This document shows positions 1 through 13,900 of a stretch of DNA of 64,000 nucleotides, piece by piece; the stretch's first letter is position 1; every line of letters starts with the position of its first letter. Under the pieces are notes generated by a model. That model worked only from the letters and a program-made list of their open reading frames with translations. It ran no database searches and was not told the DNA's origin. A program made the translations under genes and the position numbers. Origin of the DNA: Serinus canaria (Eukaryota; Chordata; Aves; Passeriformes; Fringillidae); assembly GCF_022539315.1 (NCBI RefSeq), contig NC_066332.1:4421001-4485000 (forward strand). The letters are read 5' to 3'.

Positions 1-3000
1 TTCTTTGCTTATATTTTATCCTGCATCTTTACTTCTGACACCAACAGAGAGGACAGTCTGTCCCTGCATAGAACTTTGTGAATTATTACATTTTCCTTAT
101 TTTCCTACTTTTTTTCCTGGATAAAATGAAGCAATTTTTCATCCCGAAGCCATTCCACACCTCAGATTATACTGCAGCCCTTTCCTGAAGGATTTCTAGT
201 TCTGCTGACACCTTTTTGGGATGGAAAGGCCAAACCAGCTCTGGTGTTTGGGATGTGAGCACACCATGGTGGTTGCTCTCCAGGCACACAGAAATTCCCT
301 CAAAATAGAGAAAAGCAGATTATAGAGCTTCTTCTCAGCTTCACTGCAGGTCCTGTTGGTTCTGGGAATGGATTTTACCTCTAGTTCTGAAGAATTAATT
401 AATGCAGAAGTAGAAATCCTGACAAAAATTCACACACTATGGCTGAAATGACACTGTAAGGACTTCCCTGTTTCCTCTAGACTGGGCAGACTCATCATCT
501 GGGAAGTCAGGAATAGAGAAAAGTCCCTGAGAGGGGCTGAAGGTGCACAATTAGCCCAGCAAAGAGGGAACTCAGCACTGAACAGAAACCAAGCAGGGAG
601 AAATGCAGCTGAGAAGGTGAAGGAGTTTGTCAGGTGCACTTGGTTTTCCCCCCACCCTTTCCCTCCCCATCCTAAACACTAAAACACCTTCCCAACCCCA
701 CCAGCAGCCCGGTAAAAGAGCTGTCAGCTCTCCCCAGCAGCCCTGCAGCTCTGGCAGTGTTTTCCAGCCCAATCCTTTGCATAGCCTGTCCTGTTTTCTG
801 GATGAATGGTTCTGCTGCTTCCTGAAGGAGGGGTGTGAAATTTCATTGCTTTCTTGTAGAACATCTAAGCATGAAGTCAGACACAGTTCCAAGGGCTGGG
901 AGCAGTTAATATGACCCAGAAACTGTGTGATTCTGTCATGAATAACCAGCAGGGTTGGCAGGAAAAACCAGCACAGGAGATAACGGCGTTCTCTGGCTGA
1001 TGGCAGCAAATCTGTGACTGAAGGCTCTGGGCTGAATCCAGAGCTTTCCTCTGGCTCTGGGGAGTGCCAGTGAGGAGACACCACAAACAGAGCAAAGCTG
1101 TCCACACAGCCAGGTGATATAAAAGCAGTTTATAAAAGCAGCTCCAGACAGTCAGTGGGAGGGGAGATAAGGAGGTGCCTCCTTGGGCTCAGAATTCATC
1201 CCTGAAATCTGGGAGGGTGCAGCTTGGAATGAGCACTCTGTCCTTCTCCAGGCATCCCTGGCAGCCCTGCACCTGTGCTTCACTCTTACCTTTTTTACAG
1301 CCCTGTTTCACACCATCCCTGGTGACCTTCATTGTCCCCTCCTGCTATAATTACATCTGCTGTCTCCCACGGATTCCCTCCTCCATCCTTTCCTTTCCTC
1401 TCCTGCAATGACAGGCTGGCTCACTTCACTTTCTTCTACCACATTGCAAAGCCTTTTAAAATATTCCAATGCATCCCTTTCCTTTCTGGGGCCATTTTGG
1501 TTCCCAGTTTCCAAAGCAGCTTGTGGGCCATCCACAATATTTTCCATATCCACAATATTTTCTATATCCACAATATTCTGGATAAGGTTATTATTTTTTT
1601 TTCTAGAGTCCACCACTACATTTGAATGAAAATGCCAGTACCAGTTGGTTTTAAAACCAGATGCTAAGAGTGGACAGTGGTGAACATTTCCAAAGATGTG
1701 AGGAGCACTGGATGATATCATAAATAATGTGGGTCAGGGATTGTCAGCTCCTCCAGCCCCAAACCACAACAAGCTGTGGCCCTGCTCCTTGTGCACAATG
1801 AGAGGTGATTAATGAGCAGCAGTTCCCATGAACTCCCTGCTGATAGCTCAAGGGCTCTGGGTGCCACATTGCACCCATCAATCCTCTCTGGGGAGCACGT
1901 AGGGGGGGGACACACAGGGGAAGGACTTTTGGGAGCCTCCTAATTTGTTTCAGGTTCCTTTTTCTCCCCTGGGTGAGTCACACTCCTCTCCCTGGGACTT
2001 GAGAGTTCATCCTGGGATCTCATGCCATCTTTGTGTCTTTATGAGAAGGTGTGGAGGATGATCCACCCTAATGGTTTCTGTTGCTGGCTGTGGCAGCATG
2101 TTTTATGACGGGTGTGGTACATTCCCATTTTCTCTGTTGTGCATGCACGGCCCCACCCGTGGCCACTCCCACCCTCCCACTGGGAATCGCCCACAGTAAG
2201 CTCTGTAATTACCTTTATTTGATCTGAGAAATGGATTTGGGAATCTTATTATTACTCAGCACACTCGTAAGCTGAGTATGTTAAAAAAAACCAAAAAAAA
2301 ACACAAAACAAAACAGGAAAAAAAAAAAACCCAACAACAAAAAACCTCCTTTTGGATGGCTGATTCACAGCAGGGATGTGTAAAGTGCAGAGACATCAGG
2401 CACACCAAAAACCAAGTTCAGGGACTGTTTGACTTCAGTTTGCTTTGGTTTTTCTTTGGAAGTGTCAGACTGCAATAGGTGTAAACACAGAATTTCACCT
2501 GTTTGGGATTCCTAATGCCAGCAGGCAGAGCTGCCCTGAGTTAGAGTTTTGATTGGAGCAGATTCTGTTGGTTTTACCTGGAATTAAATGGAATCAGAGC
2601 TTGTACATGTTTTACATGTTTACTCTGTGGAGTTGACACAGCCTCTGAGCTTCTCAGGAAAAAAAAAACAATTTATGCTGCCAACAATGCAGCATTTATT
2701 TTGGGGGGGAAAACTTTGAAAAGGTGGAATAAAAACCCACCCAAACCCCAAGACTAAAGCTCCTGCTCTGCCTTCAGAAGATCAAAGGCCTTTCAGCATC
2801 CCTGTAACAAGCAGCAGCTAATCCAGGCACTGACAGGAGCACAGCTGATGGGCACTGATGTGTTCTGCTGACACCCATTCCTAGGCATGCATGAGAAATG
2901 GTGCATATAAAGCAGGAAAAATGAAGGAACAGGTCGTGGAGAGGGACACTTTTTCCTAGCAAGAGCCTCTCTGTGCACAGAGCCACAGTGCTGGTTTTCC

Positions 3001-4639
3001 CCACTGGTCCATACTGGTTCTCATGTTAAAGTTTACTGGGGAAACTGGGCTGAGGGTTTGCTTGGGTGAGCAGGAAGAGCTTTGGACAAGATTCTTCCTC
3101 ACCAGGTTTTAAAGGAACCAAATTTCCACTGGAATCCTGGATACAGACAGAAAATCTCTTTGCTTGGGTGAATATTTGGTCGAAAGAGAAACCAGAAGGC
3201 AAAAGTGCTGGGGTGACCTTTGGGGGTCTGCTGAGGTTTTGTGGGGCTTAAAGTATTCCCAGAAAACCTGGAAAAAAGGGGTTTTTCCATGAGAGAGTTT
3301 GCAGGGGGTGGTGTTGTTCTGAGCAGTTGTGATGAAGATGAGGTGGGAGGAAGAGCAACAAAAAAAAAAAGATGAGGTTCAGTGATGGGGCATGAACCTG
3401 ACAGGTTAAAGAGGAGTGAAAGAAGCACTGGGCTGCAGTTCTGCAGCAGCTCTGATGTGAGAGATCTGCCTTAAACACATAAACCCACAGAATATTTCAC
3501 ATTTCAGTGCCACGGATTCTCTGCAGTGTAAAAAAAGTGCCATAATTCCAGAGGTCACAGCTACAGCTGGAGCAAACTCTGCTTAGGGAAAAGGGAGAGG
3601 CAGAACAAAATTGGGGGTGAAAAAATAAGAAAAAAACACAAAATCCTGATTATCCCAACATCTTGTCTCCCTTCCCAAAACCACAGAGTCATTGCCACCC
3701 CAGCATCAAGCAGAGAACTCAGATTTTGGTGTAAAGCAATGGGATTCCAGGAAATGCAGGAGGGATAAATGAAGGCCAGCTTGGAGATGAAATATGGGAA
3801 AATACAGCCTGACCTTGCTTGCAAAATGAGTAACACAGAAATATGTTAATCCTTCAGGGAGGGATATCTGCTGGGAAGAAGATGAGATGGAAGCTGAAAT
3901 TAGGAAAGCTGAAAGAAATGGGGAGGGGGAAGGAAAAGCAAATGTTATATTAAAAATAGGGATCATACAGAAAGGCATTAAACTCCCCAGGAAGGGTTCT
4001 GTAAGTGCTGGAAAACTCAATATTTGCTGTAAATATGAGTACAAAGGAAATTCCTAGTGGAAAACCTGAAAATGAGGGAAAACATGAAATTTTTAAACCC
4101 ATCTGCTTCTACAGCCCTGAGGTGCACCAGAGAACCCCAAACCTGCAGATTGTGGCCACATCATCCCTGCCCCAATTTCCCCTCTCTGCCTTCACTGCCA
4201 AATGTCCAAGGCTGGATTTTCCCCCTTTCCCTGCCCACTTCCCAAGCTCTCCCATCCCTTACACCCACCTCTTTCCCCAGTGCCTGCTCTGCTCCTCCAG
4301 CCCATTTCTGTCTCCCACTCCCTGAGTCCTCACCACCAACAGCACCAAGAACAGCTGCTTGGTTCGTGATATAATCTAATTTTATTCTTCACCAACTTGA
4401 ACTCCTTTGGGAAAGTTCTTTGTGAGAACTGTTTCTCCTAAAAGAAAAACAAAACAAAGTTTCTTTCCCCAGTTCTCTTCATTCCTGAGTGCTTGGAAAC
4501 AGATTGTTCCAGCCACTGTGATTTAAATGCTTCAAGCAAAACTTCTGCAAAATTTGTTTATCTGGGATGGATTTGTTCAGCCTTGTGAAATGTGAGAAGA
4601 TTTTATATTAATTTTTATTTTATTTTCATATTCATTTTA
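1..4639. other. No gene seen
   Basis: Non-coding sequence of ordinary bird intergenic composition. It holds an A-rich stretch at 2,282-2,343 and a short near-tandem ATATCCACAATATTTTCT repeat at about 1,532-1,575. The longest open frame (177 codons at 572-1105, minus) has no recognisable domain. Confidence 0.6.
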
Positions 4640-4850
4640 GGTGTATTTATTATATATAATACATACTCATTGTATATTATATTAATATAATATATAATAT
4701 ATAATATATAATATAGATAATATATAATATATATCTATATATAATATATCATATATAATATATAATATATATCTATATATATATAATCTATCTAATATAT
4801 ATAATCTATATATAATCATATATTTATTGTATTTATTTAATATTCATTTT
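4640..4850. repeat. AT-only (TATAATA)n palindromic repeat
   Basis: About 210 bp of ATATAATATA-type sequence with TATCTATA variants, almost free of G and C, able to extrude cruciforms. Confidence 0.93.
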
Positions 4851-7028
4851 AATTTAATTTTTCCTCAGCACAACCACAGAAATGGTGGGAACCACAGAGG
4901 GGAAATGTCAAAGTTTGTGATGTGCAGAATTTTTTTGAGGGATAATTGAACCTCTCCAAGGCTTCAGTCTTGAAAGTATTTTATCAAGGGTAGCTAAGAA
5001 ATGGAGACCATGATAAAAGTCCTTTCCTTGCTTAAATATCTGGACTTTTAAATGAATATCTGAAGCAATAATCTCCTTCCAGAGCTCTGTTGGTGTTCAA
5101 AACAGCATCTCTGCTTTCCACTCTTTCTGAGCAAATTCCAAATTCAGACTTTTTGATGCCCCTGTACTGAGTGAATCCCTCCAGGCTGAGCACATCCACT
5201 GTGCTGATAACTGAGACCACAAATGTGCTTTTGCTTTTTTCTACCCCAAATTGTGGCTGATGAAAATATCTTCTGGCAAAGTATGAAGAAAGGAAAATAA
5301 AAGGCAGGTTCAATAAACTAGAAAATGCAGAGGAGGGATTCAGTTCTGTGATATTATGAACACTTCTCACTGACAGAAAAACAAACAAAAAAACAAAAAG
5401 GGATTTTCTCTCACCACAAAACCTGAGGTAAAAACACCCCTGAAATAAGGAATTTCACAGGAACAGCAAACATCCCCTGACTGTGTGTGCAAAAACAGTT
5501 TTGCAACAAACACCCTGAATAAACAGCCCCTGTTTCACTGAGAAAACATCATTTAGGCAGGAATATTGAATTAGATAATTCAATATTGCCAGACCTTGAA
5601 GCTGGTACAGAATTCTTCATAGAGATGAAAATTAGAAGGCAGAAAATGGTTGAAATTAATTAAGAATCACCCCAGTCCTGCATTTTCCTGTGTCCTTGTG
5701 CAGTTGATGAAGCCCAAGAGATTCTTCCTGGGAGCCTCATCCCCCCCTGAACGGGGATTTTCTCCATTCTCTCCTGAGTGGGAAAATTCACTCCTTTATT
5801 TAACAGAATCTTCAGTTTTGGGGAGCAGCTGGCTCTAAAGAAGTTGAAACCATGCTCATTCCTTCTCTTGAAATATTAAATTTCAGTGATACATAAGAGA
5901 TAATTAACTGATCTAAGGGGATTACCACATTAAAGGCTGAGACATAAAGCTCAACCCATTCCAAAAGCTGCTCTGTTTTCTTATACATAAAAAATCATGC
6001 AAATTAAACTTTTTACAGGGGTTTGTTTTCAACACAAAGCGCAGCTGATAAAGAATATTCATTAAGGGACTAGAAATCCAGTTTTGTCTTTGTCCCGTGA
6101 CAAGCAATTTCAGGAGAAAAAAAAGAATTTATATTTTAATATATTATTAATGATTTAAGCACTCACAAATCTGTGTCAAGTGTGATAATGGCAACAGCTC
6201 AATATTTTGGCTCCTCTTACAGATCTCTGGGGATAATCAAATTTTCACTCGTTCCAGTGTTTTTTTTTCTTGGGTTTTCTAAACCACTTTGGGACTAAAT
6301 GTAGAATATTATGGTATTTGGGGCATTATAGAGAGGGGTGCAAAACCAGGACAGGGAGTCATGGATTCAGCAGGAGAAACAAAATGTCAACATGGGAAAG
6401 CAGAAGCCTGAACAAAGAGACTTTGGGGATGTTTATTCATAAATTAATGAATGAACTTGAAATTAAAGAGCATGTCTTTGTCTAAGACCTTTTGCTTTCA
6501 CATATTGACACCCTCTGATTTAATACCTTTTCCTGTTAAACCCAGAATTTTATATTGTGGCAGATTGTCAGTTATGAGGTGGGAGATGTGTTTTACAGCC
6601 AAGGGGATTTGTGCCTGGGGGGAGTTTTACCTGAGTTTATTGTGGAGGAATTTCTGGGTGAGTTTTGTCAGCTTTGGCTGCTCTTTGCTGCTGAAGAGAC
6701 ACAAATTCCTGTGTGGAGGCAACCTCACACTTTGCTCCCTTTGTTACCTTTTTTTTGTGATAGGAGATCTCACTCCACAGTCAAAGACCATTTTCCTCCA
6801 TGGCTGGGAGCTAAAATTGTCTGGTTTTCATGGGCAGAGCTAAAAGTGTCTGGTTCTCCAAGCCTGATTTCCTATGAATACCAAGATCTACAGAGCAGAG
6901 CTGGAGGAATTCAGGAGAACTGGGCTGGAGGGGATTTCTGGAGAGGATCTGGGCCAGCTCTCCCAGCTCAGCTGGGTTACAGTGGAGACAAGAGCAGGAA
7001 AAGAGTGCAGAAATAAAAAGCCTGGTTA
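4851..7028. other. No gene seen
   Basis: AT-rich non-coding DNA. A perfect 11-bp inverted repeat with a 4-nt loop lies at 5562-5587 (AATATTGAATT). Nothing else is supported. Confidence 0.6.
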
Positions 7029-7039
7029 TAAATAAATAA

Positions 7040-7085
<46 letters not shown>

Positions 7086-7352
7086 AATAGAAATAGAAAT
7101 AGAAATAAAAATAAAATAAAATAAAATAAAATAAAATAGAAATAAATAGAAATAGAAATAGAATGAAATAAAAATAGAAATAAAATAGAAATAAAAATAG
7201 AAATAAAATAAAATAGAAATAAAAATAGAATTAAAAATAAAATAGAAATAAAAATAAAAATAAACATAAAATAAAAATAAAATAAAAATAAAATAGAAAT
7301 ATGAAATAGAAATAGAAATAGAAATAGAAAATAAAAATCTATAAAATTTATA
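7029..7352 (+). repeat. Poly(A) followed by (AAATAG/AAAAT)n array
   Basis: A pure A run at about 7,042-7,083, then about 265 bp of AAATAG and AAAATA units. Possibly grown from the poly(A) tail of an old retroposed sequence, but no source gene is recognisable to its left. Confidence 0.92.
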
Positions 7353-9389
7353 AATGTATAAATAAACGTGCCTGGTTGTTTTGCCAGGCCCTGAAGTTTG
7401 GGCATTCACATCCCCAAGGAGCCCAGCACCAAACCTGCTCCACCAGGGGAAAGGAATCCTTATGGCTCCTCTCATTTGCTTCTCCTACAGCCTTTCTTTT
7501 CTCTCTCTATCTCCAAACTGAACAATGCCACTTGTCCCTTTTCTAATTGTGATCCCTGGTGTCTCATTTTTGGGTTGTTTTTTTGGGGAACTCAGTGCTG
7601 CTGGAATATGGAGTGTGCAAGAATTGCAGTTTTGATCTCATCAGGAATGCAGATGTTTGCATTGGCAGCTAAAAAAAAGGTAAAAGCTCGACTCTCACAG
7701 GTTTCTTGTAAAGCCTCAGGCAAGTATCACAGAGACATCACCTGCTCATGTCTCAGAATTTGGAGATGCTCAGTTTGGTTTTCCATGCTGTTCATTCCAT
7801 GGAGTTCACTCCTGACACTTCCCTTCCCTTTCAGTATTCACAGATTCCACATTTTCCTTCTCTCCTAAATTCCACTTTGCCTTTCTTTCTCAATTTTGTT
7901 TTTTCCTTAACAGTGTGTTTGTGTGGGAAAATCTTCTACTCCTGTATTCCTGATCTTTTATATTTTTGTTGAACAGATTTTTAAGAATGGCTTTTTCTGA
8001 GGAAGCTTTCAGCAATGAGGAACATCATCAGTTTTAGCCAAATTTTGCAGCCTCCTTTGCAGCCCTGTGGAGCAATTCTGCATGGATAAATCTGACTTAT
8101 TTTGCCTGTTGGAAACAGTTTCCTGCTGCATTTTTGTACATCAGTGGGGAAAAGGAGCAGGTGGCAGAATTATACAGGGTTTTAGCTGAACTCTGAGCTT
8201 CAGGGCACTCTCACCTCTGTGAGGATGGGCAGAAATCTGGGAAATTTTACCTTTTTTTTTAGGAAAAAATCTAGAGTGATTTAACCATTAATTTTTTTTT
8301 TTTTTTTGAGGCAAAGAGCTTTTCCACACAGATATTTTATGCTGTGTGCTGAAGTGATGCATACCCACAAACAGTAAATTTCCATAGATTTAAATGAGTG
8401 GTGTTATTGCTCAACACCTCACAAGACTGTGTGCAGACTACCCAAAAAAAAAACCAAAAAAACCAAAATTGCTTTGCATGAGTGGCTAATCTTGGGTAAC
8501 TTGGTCCTGGTTTATAATTTTTCAGTCCTTTGAAAGGTTCTTCTAGAAGATGTTGGACAATAACCCTTGCTGCATGTTTCCAAAACAGAATCCAGGTGTC
8601 ACAAAGCTGACCCCAAACCCATAGGGTAGAACAGGTGCTCTCTAGACACTCTGCATTTCAAAGGAAAAAAACAAAGAGAAAAAAAAAAAAAAAAAAAAGA
8701 ACCCATCCCAAATCTATTCCTGGGTGGAAAAGTAGGGCAAACATTAATTACTGACCTTAAAGCCCAGTGGAAAACTAACGGGGCATTGCCAAGTCAGAGG
8801 ATGAGAAATGGTGGAATATTAATGGTGTTGGCCTGTGATCTCAGCCAGGGGAAGAATTCCTGTGTTCTCACCTCCCAGAGGACAGGGCTGGGGCTTTGTC
8901 AGGTCTCCAGGTTCACTGGCCCCACTTAATTCAGTTCTGGTGAGTTTTAGAGAATCAGCTGAAATTCCTGCAGAGCTGCAGGTCTGGGAATGGGCTGGGC
9001 ACCAGAGGATTTAGCAGACTGAAAGGAGGTAAATCACTGCCTGTCATCAAAGGAGAAAGGGTGAGGGAATTACAGGTGGCAGATTTAAAACTCCCAGGAA
9101 AGGACAAAGTTTTAAACCCACTGAACTAAGGGGGAGGGAATAAAAAGGCAAAAGTAGAAACTATTGTGAATTTGCTAAGGAGGAATTGTCCTGGCAGTGT
9201 AGTTTCCCTGGATCTTGGCCTTGCCAGGACAGAATAATTCAGATTATACAGCTGGGTATTAGTGAGGCTGCTCTGCTTTTGCCCGTGATGTGCCCATGAG
9301 CAAGCTAAGAAAAAGTATTTGAGATAAAACTCTAACAGAGAGGAGGTGAAGCTGGGTGGAGCAGAGCATTAGGAGGAGTTGGAGAGTGG
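7353..9389. other. No gene seen
   Basis: Non-coding, with A/T homopolymer runs at about 8,289-8,308 (T) and 8,679-8,698 (A). No exon with acceptable splice sites and homology was recognised. Confidence 0.6.
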
Positions 9390-9985
9390 CTGCTGTCAGA
9401 ATGAAAGGCTGTTTGGGGTGGATTTCTTCAAGAGCCTGCCACTGCTTGGTGTTTTCACTAATGACTTGGAGATGGAGAGGAGCTCTAATCAGATTTGGAG
9501 ACAACTGGGGATGGGAGGCTCTGCCTCTCTAGGTGGAGGGCAGGATTAATATTCAAAAGGAGGCAGGAAAAAGAGTCTGCAGACAGCAAAATACAGTTCA
9601 GTGGTAAGTGAGCTCAGCATCCAGGCAGGGATAAGGAGCCCTGCAGACAGTGAGGGAGGAGAAAGCAGCAATTCTGCATGGGAACATCTTGGGGGCTTGC
9701 AGGGCTGTGAGCTGAGCCTAAATCAGCCAGACTGGGGCATAATGGAACAGGCAGGCAGGCTGGCAGAAATGTGTTCTGTGAGACCTGGGAGGGGAAATCC
9801 TCTTGGTCAGGTGTCAGCTGAAGGTTTGGGATTTTTGGGGATGTTTTGGCTCAGAGCATTTTGAAAGGTTGCTCTCCAGTTTGAGGAGGAGAGGAGGAAG
9901 GATGCTCAGAGCCCTGGGAATTCTGGCTTATGAGGAAAGTCTGACAGAATTGAGGTTGTTTGGTCTGGAGGAGAATTTACACTGC
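9390..9985 (+). mobile_element. Diverged CR1 LINE fragment
   Basis: Weak but ordered similarity to the CR1 3' coding end and tail: CACTAATGACTTGGAGATGG near 9,455, then TTATGAGGAAAGTCTGACAG near 9,930 followed by TTGTTTGGTCTGGAG. Highly diverged and interrupted. Confidence 0.5.
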
Positions 9986-10797
9986 AGGACATTCCAGCTC
10001 CTTTTTCCCCCCCCTCTTACTTGCTCTTCTTTGCAGCAGCTCAGGAGGACACTGCCTGGCTGTTTAATTATTCCAGCTGGGAAAATAGTAAATTATTTCC
10101 TTCTATGAATTACTTGCATTCCTGGGAGAACAGGTTCCTGTCTAATATTTCTGGCATCCTACCATTTGCCCACAGAGGGGAATGTTGCAGGGACCTGTCC
10201 TGGCAGGTCTGTTGAACCAGCAGTTAGGAGTTTGCAGGGCAGGGATCCCTGCCCATTCCAGGAGTAAAGTACTGGATAGGTGTGGAAGTTGTAAGCTGAC
10301 ACTGGATGAGCTCCTTTGAGAGGCTCTAACAAACTGGTGAGGCAGCAGTACAGAGGGAAACAAATTGGGTTAAAATGACAGCATGTTTAACTTCATTACA
10401 TGACTCTGATGGAACCTCACCCTGGATGCTTCATTCATTTCTGAGCACTTCACCAACAGAAAGATAATAATGCTCTGCATTGCAGTGGCCCTGTCTCATC
10501 CAAACCTCTTTAAATGATTTTGCATGTATTTACTGAGCCTCACAAGGCACTGCTGAGATTTCTAAAGGCTGCACAGGAATCTCTCTGCTAACCACACGTT
10601 TGGCAGCTCCCTCCAGTCCTCAGCAAGCATTCAGCAGGGCCCAGAGAATGCAGGCTGGGTTGGAAAACTGAGGGGATTCAGGTAAAAGACATAAAATGAC
10701 CTGATGTGTCATTATTTTGTCCATGGAATGCCATGCCAGACAGCTCTAAGCCCTTGCACCCTGAATAAAATAAAGAATAATAAATTCCAGCACAGCT

Positions 10798-10905
10798 GTT
10801 TGGAGCAGCCTGGTCTAGTGGGAGGTGTCCCTGCCCGTGGAACAAGAGGAGCTTTAAGGGTGCTTCCAATCCAAACCATCCTGTGTTTTTTATGGTTCTG
10901 TGTGG
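10798..10905 (+). mobile_element. CR1 LINE 3' fragment
   Basis: GGAGCAGCCTGGTCTAGTGG, then AGGTGTCCCTGCCCGTGG and CCAATCCAAACCATCCTGTG near the 3' end, the standard avian CR1 tail on the plus strand. Confidence 0.75.
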
Positions 10906-13900
10906 GCTCTTTAATTGCTTTTTGAGGGAATTGTAGTGGCATATATTCCCCTGGGAAGGGTGACTTTTTTACCACCCAAAAGGAGGAAAAATCCAGCAAG
11001 CACAGAGCTCTGGGTCATACCCAGGTCTGAGCTCTCTGGGCATGATGGAAACAACCACTGCTGGCATCTCATGAGTGAGCAGGAGACTGGGTGCACAAAA
11101 TGGGTGAAAAACCCCCCAAAATGGGCAATGTTGTGTGCAGGACTTCCCTGATTTTGAGGAAAACAGCAGAAAACCCAGGATGTCTGTCTGTCTGTCTGTC
11201 TGTGGGGTGAGGAGACAGCAGAGGCTGTGCTAATGAGGGCACCACTTGGGTTTGTGCCTGAAATGTGGCAGAAGAATTAATTACTGCCCCAATTAATTAT
11301 TTCCCCAACTAATTCTTGCCCCCCATCTCAGAAGTGGCCAAGTGTCTTTGATCAATAGGACAAGACTTTGCTTTTAGTTTCCCAAATTTCAGTGTCCAAC
11401 ATTCCAAGCAGCACAGCAGGGCCCTGATCCCAGAGTGACTCAGGAGGGAGAGCAGCCCCTCACAGCCCCCATCCTGACCCCCAAATCCCTGGAATTGGGG
11501 TGGGGAAGGACCTGAAAGCTCAAACCTCCCACCAGGGCAGGTTGTGGGGATTTACTCAGGGTAAATCCCTTGGCTCTGGCACTCCCACCATGGAGAATTC
11601 CTTGGGAGGACTCAGCCCTGGCTGTGCTCAGGAGGCAGCAGAGGAGGATGTGATTTGTAGCTCCCTCCTAATCTGCATTATCTCCATAATTAATCTCTTT
11701 GTCTTTGGAGCTAACGATTTTGGAGGTGCAGGAGAGCAGGGAGGTGTGTTTGACCCAAATCTCTGAGCAAGGAGAAAGGGCAAGGCCACCACCAGCAAAT
11801 CCTCTCTGCTGGGAAAAATCCACATTTTCTGGGGCTGAGGGACTCTGAGCCCCAGCTGCTGCTGCACCACATTTTCCTCACATCCCACCCAAATTTTCCT
11901 GACTTTTCAAGGGGCACAGGCAGCAGGAGCCAGGCTGGAGTGCTTTGCATGTGTGATTGTTTGGTTTGTTGGCAGTGTCTGTAAAAATCCACCATGAGAC
12001 ACTTCAGGGTAAATACCTGTAGTGGTTTAAATTTTTCTTTTTCATTTTGTTTGGGTCTATTTGAAATTTTATGCTTTTTAAAATATCAAGCATGGACTAA
12101 TGCAGGACTTCTGCCTCCCAACCTATCCTGGTCACTTTAGGCTGTAACCAAGGATCAATTTGGTTATAACATAAATCAATTATCAATATTTTCTGCCGGG
12201 GTTTGGAAATTTCTGTTTCAAATATTTTTGGAGGCCATATCTCTGCCTCCCTGTCCTTGGTCATTTACCAGCACATGAAATCAGGTTATGGCAGTGATTT
12301 CATGAGTGAAAGTAGTTCTGACACCATTTCTTGTGTGAAATACCTGGAACTTTGTGGCCAAAAATATCAGAATATTGTCATTGTTGTTAATGTTCAGTTT
12401 CCAGAAATCCTAAAAAAATTATGATTTCTTTTAATTTCTGTAGCACAGCACAGATGCTTTGAAAGGACAGAGAATTGAAGGGACCTTTTCTGATTTTTTC
12501 AAATGTATTTTTGTCATTATCCTGAACTGCAAAAAAGGAAACCCTGTTGTGACCAGGGATGGATCTGAAGGGTTTTTGCTCCATGTAGGTGAATCTTCCC
12601 TCTCTCTACACTTTCCTCTTTCAGTAAAATCAAAAGTTTTCTGTGTTCCTGGCAGGTTCCTGTGCTGCACCTCCCACAGTGGCTTTGCACAGATATTTCC
12701 ATTTTCTCCCCAGAGTGCTGGGCTGACTCCTGCCCCTGGCACGTGGCTGCAGGAACAGCCAGGAGCAGCAATGTCACACCAGGGTCTCTGCTCTTCTGCA
12801 AGCCAGGACTTTCTCACACTCTGCTTTTACACTTGAGGCTCAGATTATCCCATTTACATCAACCCTTCTTCTGCCAGTGCCCATCTCTCCCCACCAGGAT
12901 GAACAATCTGCTTTAGTGGAGTTTTTTCTTGGCTGAATGTATCAAAACTGGCTGGTAGAAAACTTCACCATCTCTTGCTCCTTCAGAAATACACTCCATC
13001 TATCCAAAACTTTTTTCCTTTATGCCCTTAATTAGTTATTAACAAAATAAATGCATTTGCAGCCCACACCTCACCCAGTTCAACATTATCTCATGTAGTA
13101 TTCAAATTAGAAACACATGATCCTGACAAAGCAAACTGAAACATTTATAAAATCTGACTCCCCAAGATTTAGTCTGCTGTCCAGGAAGGCAGGAGGGTCA
13201 AGAGTTGAATGACAGATGGTTGTTATTTATAGATTTAGGTAATTGCTGTGTTTGTAACACAAACAGTCCCTTTCTGGCTGGAAATCTAACAGGCTGAAAC
13301 TAAAAAGTGAAAAGAAAGCGGTATCAATAAATGAGAATTCAGTTTCTACTGGCAGTGCTGAAATTCAGCCACTCCTGACCTCAGCCCATCCTGGCTTCTC
13401 TTGGAGGTGACTTCAGCCACCTTTCCACATGGGAATAAATCCAAACAAAGTTTTCATCCTCTGCTACAAACCACACAAGGCAGAAGCACCAGATTTAAAA
13501 GAGGAGTAAAAACAAGCTTGGTTCCAAATCCCAGAACTTCCCAAGGTTTTGATTCACCACTGGAAAAGTTGGATAAAAAACCTTCCAAGAACTGGCGAGA
13601 CTTCCTGCATTTTTGTCAGCAATACTTTTCTTGGTTTGTGAATTCCCCCCGTTTGTTTTTTTCCTTTCAGGTGATGAAAACACTTCCAGCTTTCTTTATA
13701 ATTATGGAGCAGAAGGATTGGATTGAGCTGCACCCGAGACGAGAAAAAGCCACTTTTTTTTCCTTCCACCTCCAATCTTCCTCCCAGCACCAAGGGATCC
13801 ATGGACTTACCTGGATCTCCTTGGCTCCTTCTGTGCTGCTGGCTGGCAAATACCTGCAGGAGCTGCCGAGGAACAGGATGGAGGTGCTGACCTTCCCCTC

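Noticed and set aside
7026..7475. Minus-strand frames made of F, I, Y and S
   Set aside because: Translation of the A-rich repeat; low complexity.
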